Shown: positions 28,017 through 33,533 of the stretch, in pieces
Layout of the letters: the number at the start of each line of letters is the position of its first letter
Numbering within the stretch: position 1 is the first letter of the stretch
DNA from: Rhodoferax sp.
GTDB taxonomy: Bacteria; Pseudomonadota; Gammaproteobacteria; Burkholderiales; Burkholderiaceae_C
Direction: 5' to 3'
Length of the DNA: 33,533 nt
Assembly: GCA_026224975.1 (NCBI GenBank)
Contig: JAMFRW010000059.1
Span: 1-33,533, forward strand
Position numbers and translations under genes: made by a program
Notes under the pieces: generated by a model
The model's input: only the letters and a program-made list of their open reading frames with translations
Databases searched by the model: none
Told to the model about the DNA's origin: nothing

Positions 28017-28907
28017 ATGCCCCGCACCGCCCAGACGAACCTGCCCATCGATCCCGCCGAACGCTTCGGCCGGCCCGAGGGCGGCCTGCGGCTGCGCCTC
28101 TACACCATCATCTTCGAGGCCGACACCCGCGCCGGCCGCGCCTTCGATGTGGCGCTGCTGTGCCTCATCGTCTCCAGCGTGATCGTGGTCATGCTCGACA
28201 GCGTGCAGGCCATCCACGCCCGCTGGGGCGACTGGCTCACCGTGCTGGAGTGGGGCTACACCGCCCTCTTCACCACCGAGTACCTACTGCGCCTCATCGC
28301 CGTGCGCAAACCGCAGCGCTATGCGCGCAGCTTCTTCGGCATCATCGACCTGCTGTCCATCCTGCCGACCTGGCTGGCGCTCTTCTTCCCGGCCACGCAT
28401 GCGTTGATCGATGTGCGTGTGCTGCGGCTGCTGCGCGTCTTCCGCATCCTCAAGATGGCCGCCTACGTGGCCGAGTTCGGCGCGCTCGGCGAGGCGCTGG
28501 TGGCCAGCCGGCGCAAGATCTTCGTCTTCCTCTCGTTCGTACTGCTCGTGGTCGTGGTCATGGGTACGCTGATGTACGTCATCGAAGGCCCGGCGAACGG
28601 CTTCACCAGCGTGCCGGTCTCGGTCTACTGGGCCATCAGCACGATGACGACGGTGGGCTTCGGCGACATCACCCCCAAGACCGACCTGGGCCGCCTGATC
28701 GCCTCGGCCATGATGCTCGTCGGCTGGGGCACGCTGGCCGTGCCGACAGGCATCGTCGGTGCCGAATTCACAGCTCAGCGCCTGCGCCCGTACTACATCA
28801 CCACCCGGACCTGCCACGAATGCCTGAGCGAAGGCCACGAGCCCACGGCAAAATTCTGCAAGGATTGCGGCGCCGCGCTGCCGCGGTATCAGCGGGATGA
28901 GGGGTGA
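28017..28907 (+). CDS. Voltage-gated-type potassium channel with C-terminal zinc ribbon
   Basis: A 296-residue inner-membrane protein with the six-helix Kv layout. S1 is FDVALLCLIVSSVIVVMLDS. The arginine-rich S4 is DVRVLRLLRVFRILKM. The pore carries the K+ selectivity filter TVGFGD (residues 212-217). After S6 (VGWGTLAVPTGIVGAEF) comes a short cytoplasmic tail with two CxxC pairs (Cys266/269 and Cys281/284) forming a probable zinc ribbon. The start has no good Shine-Dalgarno, and no close alternative was found. The gene stands alone. The second copy of the palindromic repeat begins at its stop codon. Confidence 0.92.
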   Translation: MPRTAQTNLPIDPAERFGRPEGGLRLRLYTIIFEADTRAGRAFDVALLCLIVSSVIVVMLDSVQAIHARWGDWLTVLEWGYTALFTTEYLLRLIAVRKPQRYARSFFGIIDLLSILPTWLALFFPATHALIDVRVLRLLRVFRILKMAAYVAEFGALGEALVASRRKIFVFLSFVLLVVVVMGTLMYVIEGPANGFTSVPVSVYWAISTMTTVGFGDITPKTDLGRLIASAMMLVGWGTLAVPTGIVGAEFTAQRLRPYYITTRTCHECLSEGHEPTAKFCKDCGAALPRYQRDEG

Positions 28908-28992
28908 GTCGCCGCAGCGAAGCCCCTGTGAAACTGGGCAGCGCAGGCGACTCATGCTCAGGCCTGCTCTGCGCAACTCCGTAGGCGCTTCG
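28905..28992 (+). repeat. Palindromic dispersed repeat, copy 2, at the K+ channel stop codon
   Basis: The 77-bp core at 28916-28992 is the reverse complement of 22326-22402 with two differences. As in copy 1, homology begins at the stop codon of the preceding gene (TGAGTCG, then an 8-nt spacing to the core). TGAGTCG at the stop can also pair with CGACTCA inside the core. The weaker tail continues into the 3' end of the DUF2442 gene. Confidence 0.85.
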
Positions 28993-29012
28993 ATTCGGCC
29001 TGAGCCTGCGGT

Positions 29013-29270
29013 CTAGATCGGGGCTCCGGATACCAAAGGGAAAGCCGACGGGTCGCGGATCGATCGAACGGACAAATCCACGTCCAGTTGCGGCCAGTAA
29101 AGATGGTCGGCGCTCGGCCATTCCACATTGGCCAACTGCTCGATCGTCGCCTGCTTGAACCACGGGAAATCGGCGAACGGCACAGCCAGCTCTTCGTCGC
29201 CGAGCAGCACCCAGAAGCAGTGCGTCGACACGTTGGTGACTTCAACCGCCGAAGTGACGATGCCAGGCAT
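29013..29270 (-). CDS. DUF2442 domain protein
   Basis: An 85-residue protein matching the DUF2442 (NE0471 N-terminal-like) family. It has a conserved centre FWVLLGDEELAVPFADFPWF and the ending LYWPQLDVDLSVRSIRDP. The function of the family is not established. Its start overlaps the end of the DUF4160 gene by 29 bp on the same strand. This pairing recurs in many bacteria and has the layout of a toxin-antitoxin-like module. The last codons lie in the degraded tail of the palindromic repeat, so the C-terminus (PLVSGAPI) may be partly repeat-derived. Confidence 0.85.
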   Translation of the reverse strand: MPGIVTSAVEVTNVSTHCFWVLLGDEELAVPFADFPWFKQATIEQLANVEWPSADHLYWPQLDVDLSVRSIRDPSAFPLVSGAPI

Positions 29271-29481
29271 TTTCGATCTCCCGAATGTGCGCTTCGACCA
29301 CGACCTGCGCTTGCCGAATCTGCGAGGGTGACAAACCGATGTTCGTGGCCAAGTGTACGGTCGGCGTCAGCCAGAACTTGGCCTCGCCGTCGGCGTGCGA
29401 TACGTGGACATGGATTCGCGATTCTTCGCGCGAGAAAAAGAACAGCCGGAATTGGCCGTCACGAACGATGGTGGGTGCCAT
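29242..29481 (-). CDS. DUF4160 domain protein
   Basis: A 79-residue DUF4160 protein. It has the typical opening MAPTIVRDGQFRLFFFSREE, then RIHVHVSHADGEAKFWL (the conserved HVHV-x-xx-DGEAKFWL block), and a C-terminal helix QIRQAQVVVEAHIREIENAW. Function is unproven. It is the first gene of the DUF4160-DUF2442 pair, with a 29-bp overlap between them. Only a weak Shine-Dalgarno (GTGGGG) is seen ahead of ATG 29481. The stand-alone pair between unrelated genes is the kind of setting in which small mobile two-gene modules are found. Confidence 0.85.
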   Translation of the reverse strand: MAPTIVRDGQFRLFFFSREESRIHVHVSHADGEAKFWLTPTVHLATNIGLSPSQIRQAQVVVEAHIREIENAWHRHFGG

Positions 29482-29525
29482 GACCCCACTGTATCGAACG
29501 GCCTTTCACCGGTCGATTCCGCCAA

Positions 29526-30917
29526 CTATCTGGTGGAATAAGCCGCGTCCGCCAACTGCGCCGCGAGCCGGTTGTGCCGCTCGATCAGCACCGGCAATTC
29601 CAGTGAGGTGATCTCGCCCGAGCGCACGACGAAGCGGCCGTTGACGATGGAATGTTCTATGCGCGGGACGTTGCAGAACATCAGCGCGGCGAGCGGGTCT
29701 TGCTGGGCCCCGGCCATGCCGATCTGGTTGAGGGAGACGGTGACGATGTCTGCCGCCATGCCGGGCGCGAGGGCGCCGATGTCGTCGCGGTTCAGCACTT
29801 GTGCGCCGCCCAGCGTGGCGATCTCCAAGACCTCGCGTGCTGTCATCGCCGATGGCCCCTTGACGGCGCCATGCGCCACGCGCTGGAGCAGCATCGCGAG
29901 GCGCGCTTCGCCGAGCAGGTGACTGCTGTCGTTAGACGCCGAGCCATCGACCGCGATCGAGACGGGCACACCCGCATCACGCATCTCGCGGATGGGCGCG
30001 ATGCCCGAGGCGAGCCGCATGTTGGAGCACGGGCAGTGCGCCACGCCGGTGCCGGTGCGGGCAAATTGCGCAATGCCCGATGCATCGAGCTTGACGCAAT
30101 GGGCGCACCACACATCGTGGCCCAGCCAGCCGAGTTGTTCGGCGTACTCGGCCGGCGTGCAGCCGAACTTCTCGCGGGTGTAGGCGATGTCGTTGTCGTT
30201 TTCGGCCAGGTGGGTGTGCAGGGAGACGCGGTGCTCGGCGCCGAAACTGCGGGCGAGCAAGGCCGAGTCACGCATCAGCTCGCGGCTGACGGAGAACGGC
30301 GAGCATGGCGCCACCACCACTCGCTGCATCGCAAAGCGGCCGGGGTTGTGCCAGCGTTCGATGAGGCGCTGGGTGTCTTTCAGGATCGAGGCTTCGTCTT
30401 CGACGACGCTGTCGGGCGGCAGGCCGCCCAAACTCTGGCCGACGCTCATGGAGCCACGCGCCGCGTGGAAGCGCATGCCGATCTCTTGCGCGCCTTCGAT
30501 GCTGTCTTCGAGCCGAACGCCGTTGGGGTAAATGTAGAGATGGTCGCTGCTGGTGGTGCAACCCGAGAGCAAGAGTTCCGCCATCGCGGTCTGCGTACTC
30601 ACCTTGACCATCTCGGGCGTCAAATTAGCCCAGATCGGGTACAGCCCCTGCAACCAGCCGAACAGCTCGCAGTCCTGCACCTGCGGCACTGCGCGGGTGA
30701 GGGTTTGGTACATGTGATGATGGGTGTTGACGAGGCCGGGGATGACGATCTGGTCGGTGGCGTCGATCACCTCATCCGCAGTTTGTGGCAGCTGATCCGT
30801 TGTTCCCACCGCCTCGATGGCGTGGTCGCGGACGAAGACTGCGCCGTTGGGGATTTCGCGGCGTTGAGCGTCCATGGTGACGACCACTCGCGCGTTTTTG
30901 ATGAGTAGCGTGGGCAT
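29526..30917 (-). CDS. 8-oxoguanine deaminase-type amidohydrolase
   Basis: A 463-residue zinc amidohydrolase of the TrzN/AtzB-like branch, best matched to 8-oxoguanine deaminase (8-oxoguanine to urate plus ammonia). It shows PGLVNTHHHMYQTLTRAVPQ (metal HxH), SDHLYIYPNGVRLEDSI, VVVAPCSPFSVSRELM, HTHLAENDNDIAYT, VWCAHCVKLD, GVAHCPCSNMRLASGIAPI and VSIAVDGSASNDSSHLL (metal Asp). A product of urate fits its place after a urate/xanthine-type permease and puuD on the same strand. Hydroxyatrazine-type substrates are the main alternative. The ATG at 30917 lacks a Shine-Dalgarno; the leader is C/A-rich with ACCACCGAC repeats. Confidence 0.87.
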   Translation of the reverse strand: MPTLLIKNARVVVTMDAQRREIPNGAVFVRDHAIEAVGTTDQLPQTADEVIDATDQIVIPGLVNTHHHMYQTLTRAVPQVQDCELFGWLQGLYPIWANLTPEMVKVSTQTAMAELLLSGCTTSSDHLYIYPNGVRLEDSIEGAQEIGMRFHAARGSMSVGQSLGGLPPDSVVEDEASILKDTQRLIERWHNPGRFAMQRVVVAPCSPFSVSRELMRDSALLARSFGAEHRVSLHTHLAENDNDIAYTREKFGCTPAEYAEQLGWLGHDVWCAHCVKLDASGIAQFARTGTGVAHCPCSNMRLASGIAPIREMRDAGVPVSIAVDGSASNDSSHLLGEARLAMLLQRVAHGAVKGPSAMTAREVLEIATLGGAQVLNRDDIGALAPGMAADIVTVSLNQIGMAGAQQDPLAALMFCNVPRIEHSIVNGRFVVRSGEITSLELPVLIERHNRLAAQLADAAYSTR

Positions 30918-30983
30918 GGTGGTCGGTGGTTGTCGGTGGTGGTCGTGGCGTTGTTAGTGTTCGCGGCTTCGGTGGTTCCCGTG

Positions 30984-31052
30984 GCAGGGCATGGGGCCGC
31001 CGCCTCCGTTCAGGGAATTCTTATTCACTCCGGCGACGGCCCCATACCCTGC
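30984..31052 (-). promoter_or_regulatory. Strong hairpin between the NCS2 permease and 8-oxoguanine deaminase genes
   Basis: Two 21-bp arms, 30984-31004 and 31032-31052, match at 19 of 21 positions around a 27-nt loop. In the minus-strand RNA both differences become G-U pairs, so the stem is continuous there; in plus-strand RNA they are A-C mismatches. No U-run follows. It is a candidate processing, attenuation or stability element within the permease-deaminase transcript. Confidence 0.6.
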
Positions 31053-31094
31053 CCACCGGAGGACTCGCTGGCGTTGAGGAGCGCAAGAAGAGTT

Positions 31095-32612
31095 TCAGTG
31101 AGCTTCCGCCATCTTCGCCGCGGCAACAGCATCCTCCGCCCCACCCTTGCTGCCGTTGAAGTAGAGGTTCAAGGCGACAGCGGCGATGGCGGTCAGCAAG
31201 ATGCCCGACTCCAGCAAGGGAGCCAATGCATGCGGCATCTGCTGGCTCCAGCGCGGGGCCACGAGCGGGATCATGCCGGCACCGATGCTGATGGCGACGA
31301 TGTAGAGGTTGTGGCGGTTGGTCTTGAAATCGACGTTGGCCAGGATGCGGATGCCGGTCGCGGCCACCATGCCGAACATCACCAGGCCGGCGCCGCCCAA
31401 CACGAATTGCGGCACCGACTCCACCAGCGCGCCCATCTTCGGCAACAGCCCCAGCACGATCATGATGATGCCTGCCGCCACGCAGACGAAGCGGCTGCGC
31501 ACGCCGGTCACGCCCACCAGGCCCACGTTCTGCGAGAAGCTGGTGTAGGGGAAGGTGTTGAAGATGCCGCCGATCAAAGTGCCCAGGCCATCGGTGCGCA
31601 GGCCGGCGGCGAGTTCGGTTTGCGAGAGCGGTTTGTCGGTGATGTCGGAGAGCGCCAGGAACATGCCGGTCGATTCGATCATCACGACGACCATCACCAG
31701 CGTCATCGTCAGCACCATCACCAGATCGAAGGTCGGTGCGCCGAAGGCAAAAGGTGTTACCACATCGAACCAGTGCGCCTTGCCCACTTTCTCGAAGCTC
31801 ATCTTGCCCATGCCGACCGCGAGGATGCAGCCGGCGACGATCCCCAGCAGCACCGAGATGTTGGCCAGGAAGCCGCGTGAGTAGCGCGTGATCAGCAGGA
31901 TCACCACCAGCACGAAGGCTGCGATCGCCATGTTGTCGAGAGCGGCGTAGTTGGGGTTGTCGATCATCGGGATCGGGCCGAGCTTCAAAGCCGGCGCGCT
32001 GGCACTTACACCCGCAGCCGCGGCCGACGCCGTGGCTGCTGCTGCGCTCGCCTTTGCGCCATCGACCATAGCCACCAGCTTGGGCACATCCACGCTCTGC
32101 GCCATCGGCGGCACGCCGCCCATCGCCCAGCCGATGCCCACGCGCATCAGGCTGATGCCGATGACCGCGATGATGGTGCCGGTGACCACCGGTGGGAAGA
32201 AGCGCAGCAGCCGGCTCACGATCGGCGCGATCAGCATCGCCAGAATGCCCGCGCCGATGATGGCGCCGAAGATCGCCCTGGCCCCATCGGTCCCCGGCAC
32301 CGCATTGGCCATGGCGACCATCGGGCCGACCGACGCGAAGGTCACGCCCATCATGACCGGCAACTTGATGCCGAAATAGCGGCCGAAGCCCAGCGACTGG
32401 ATCAGCGTGACGAGGCCGCAGCAAAACAGGTCGGCCGAGATGAGCTGCACCACCTGGTCGGGCGAGAGCTTCAAGGCGCGGCCAACGATCAAGGGCACCG
32501 CCACTGCGCCGGCATACATCACCAGCACGTGTTGCAGACCGAGCGCGGCCAGCCGCGGCGTGGGGAGTCTTTCATCGACGGGGTGGACGGCGGTGGGTTG
32601 CATCGTGGCCAT
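31095..32612 (-). CDS. NCS2 nucleobase symporter, xanthine/urate type
   Basis: A 505-residue inner-membrane symporter of the XanQ/UacT/PbuX branch of NCS2. It opens with LGLQHVLVMYAGAVAVPLIV and FCCGLVTLIQSLGFGRYFGI. It carries PVVTGTIIAVIGISLMRVGI and the substrate-site segment SFSQNVGLVGVTGVRSRFVC (about residues 345-365). An Ala/Ser-rich insert of about 25-30 residues (AKASAAAATASAAAAGVSAS) lies near residues 185-215, between membrane segments. AAGGAG precedes the ATG at 32612. It lies 55 bp after puuD and before the 8-oxoguanine deaminase gene. The neighbours favour urate or xanthine as substrate, but sequence alone does not decide. Confidence 0.9.
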   Translation of the reverse strand: MATMQPTAVHPVDERLPTPRLAALGLQHVLVMYAGAVAVPLIVGRALKLSPDQVVQLISADLFCCGLVTLIQSLGFGRYFGIKLPVMMGVTFASVGPMVAMANAVPGTDGARAIFGAIIGAGILAMLIAPIVSRLLRFFPPVVTGTIIAVIGISLMRVGIGWAMGGVPPMAQSVDVPKLVAMVDGAKASAAAATASAAAAGVSASAPALKLGPIPMIDNPNYAALDNMAIAAFVLVVILLITRYSRGFLANISVLLGIVAGCILAVGMGKMSFEKVGKAHWFDVVTPFAFGAPTFDLVMVLTMTLVMVVVMIESTGMFLALSDITDKPLSQTELAAGLRTDGLGTLIGGIFNTFPYTSFSQNVGLVGVTGVRSRFVCVAAGIIMIVLGLLPKMGALVESVPQFVLGGAGLVMFGMVAATGIRILANVDFKTNRHNLYIVAISIGAGMIPLVAPRWSQQMPHALAPLLESGILLTAIAAVALNLYFNGSKGGAEDAVAAAKMAEAH

Positions 32613-32667
32613 GGGTCGCTCTCTCCTTCGGGTCGGGTCGGTTCGAAACAGTCGTGGCGGGTTCAGG

Positions 32668-33533
32668 TCACTTCGTCGGCGCGCCGGCGGTGTACCAGCG
32701 GCCGAGCAGCGCGCGCTCGTCGTCGGTGATCTGCGTGGCGTTGTTCATCGGCATGAGCTTTTGCACCACGGCCTGCTGGTAGATCTGCTGGGTGTGCTTG
32801 GCGATCTCTTCCGGCAGGTCGAGCCGCACGTTCTTGTTGATGACCTGCGCGTTGTGGCACAGCACGCAGCGCTGGGCCAGCACGGCCTGGACCTGCGCAA
32901 AGGTCGGCGGCGGTGCAGCGGCCGCACCGGGTGCAGGCGCGGGCGTCGGGGCCGGCGCGGTGACGACGATGGTGGCGAGCAGGATCAGCGTGCCGATCAC
33001 CGCAAAGCGCCATGGCACCGGCTGCCCGTAGGCCAGCGCCTTGTGGCGCAGCACGAACGAAGTGCGGATGAGCGCACCGCCCAGCATGATGGCCACCAGC
33101 ACCAGCCAGTTGTATTTGCCTGTGTAGGCGAAGCCATAGTGGTTGCTCAGCATCGCGAAGATCACTGGCAGCGTGAAGTAGGTGTTGTGCACGCTGCGCT
33201 GCTTGCCGCGCTGGCCGTGGATCGGGTCGATGGGTTCACCGGCGCGCAGGCAGGCCACGACCTTGCGCTGCCCGGGAATGATCCAGAAGAACACGTTACC
33301 GCTCATCGTCGTGGCGATCATCGCGCCCACCAGCAGGAAGGCGGCGCGCCCGGCGAACAGGTGGCAGGAGAGCCACGAGGCGAATACGATGAAGACGAAG
33401 ATCAACACGCCGACGATGACATCGCCGTTCTTCATGCGGCCGAAGGTGCGGCAGATGGTGTCGTAGATCAGCCAGAAGGCGACGAAGAAGCCGAGCGCCG
33501 TGGTCACCACTTCCATCGGCCGCCAGTCGAACA
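32668..33533 (-). CDS. puuD: Urate oxidase PuuD, membrane cytochrome-c type (5' part outside the window)
   Basis: This is the C-terminal 288 codons of PuuD, the membrane-bound urate hydroxylase that passes electrons to a fused c-type cytochrome instead of oxygen. The frame is open to the window edge (FDWRPMEVVTTALGFF), so the ATG at 33516 in the track is internal. Several membrane helices (FWLIYDTIC, VLIFVFIVFASWLS, AAFLLVGAMIA) are followed by an Ala/Pro linker. A periplasmic cytochrome domain follows, with heme-binding CVLCH and a probable axial Met in LMPMNN. The product is 5-hydroxyisourate. It continues the pathway from XdhAB. Confidence 0.93.
   Translation of the reverse strand, partial: FDWRPMEVVTTALGFFVAFWLIYDTICRTFGRMKNGDVIVGVLIFVFIVFASWLSCHLFAGRAAFLLVGAMIATTMSGNVFFWIIPGQRKVVACLRAGEPIDPIHGQRGKQRSVHNTYFTLPVIFAMLSNHYGFAYTGKYNWLVLVAIMLGGALIRTSFVLRHKALAYGQPVPWRFAVIGTLILLATIVVTAPAPTPAPAPGAAAAPPPTFAQVQAVLAQRCVLCHNAQVINKNVRLDLPEEIAKHTQQIYQQAVVQKLMPMNNATQITDDERALLGRWYTAGAPTK

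Noticed and set aside
28916-28992. The palindromic repeat as a transposon end or attachment site
   Set aside because: No transposase, integrase or target duplication lies nearby. The fixed position and polarity at two stop codons favour a 3'-end element.

Overview
The window is about 66-68% GC, with codon use, gene content and order typical of a betaproteobacterium of the order Burkholderiales. A Rubrivivax/Leptothrix/Rhizobacter/Roseateles-type relative is likely, because a PEP-CTERM-system TPR lipoprotein (PrsT family) sits beside purine-catabolism genes. The exact genus cannot be fixed from the sequence. No rRNA, tRNA, CRISPR array, transposase or phage gene was seen.

Bases 1-17622 are a purine-to-glycerate catabolic island. 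On the minus strand, reading right to left, a LysR regulator is joined by an ATGA overlap to guanine deaminase (guaD). These are followed by an AzgA-type purine permease and a nucleoside-type ABC importer (ATPase, permease, second permease cut by the window edge). A 482-bp palindrome-rich non-coding block separates the two ABC permeases. Divergent from the LysR gene, on the plus strand, lies xdhABC: xanthine dehydrogenase Fe-S/FAD subunit, molybdopterin subunit and cofactor-insertion factor. Facing it on the minus strand is a glyoxylate-salvage operon: gcl, hyi, glxR, a TtuD-type glycerate kinase and a small VOC protein. It converts glyoxylate, the carbon end product of ureide breakdown, to phosphoglycerate.

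Bases 17804-29481 are mixed. They hold a PrsT-like TPR lipoprotein with no exosortase genes nearby, a LysR regulator overlapping tail-to-tail with an FCD-type GntR regulator, and a DctA dicarboxylate carrier with overlapping palindromes in its promoter region. Then come a ModA-like periplasmic binding protein, a 1-Cys peroxiredoxin, a small tautomerase, a class II aldolase-family protein and an MtfA-type zinc peptidase. The stretch ends with a YjfB-type motility protein behind a candidate sigma-28 promoter, a voltage-gated-type K+ channel with a C-terminal zinc ribbon, and a DUF4160/DUF2442 pair. Two copies of a palindromic repeat lie in the same position, right at the stop codons of dctA and the K+ channel gene.

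Bases 29526-33533 return to purines, all on the minus strand: PuuD urate oxidase (cut by the right edge), an NCS2 xanthine/urate-type permease, and an 8-oxoguanine-deaminase-type amidohydrolase. A strong hairpin that pairs best in the minus-strand transcript lies between the last two.

Taken together, the window encodes uptake of nucleosides, purine bases and probably urate; deamination of guanine and 8-oxoguanine; oxidation to urate and beyond; and recovery of glyoxylate carbon. The hydroxyisourate, OHCU and allantoin steps are absent and presumably lie to the right of the window. The family-level functions are well supported. The regulatory sites, repeats and hairpins are pattern-based inferences.
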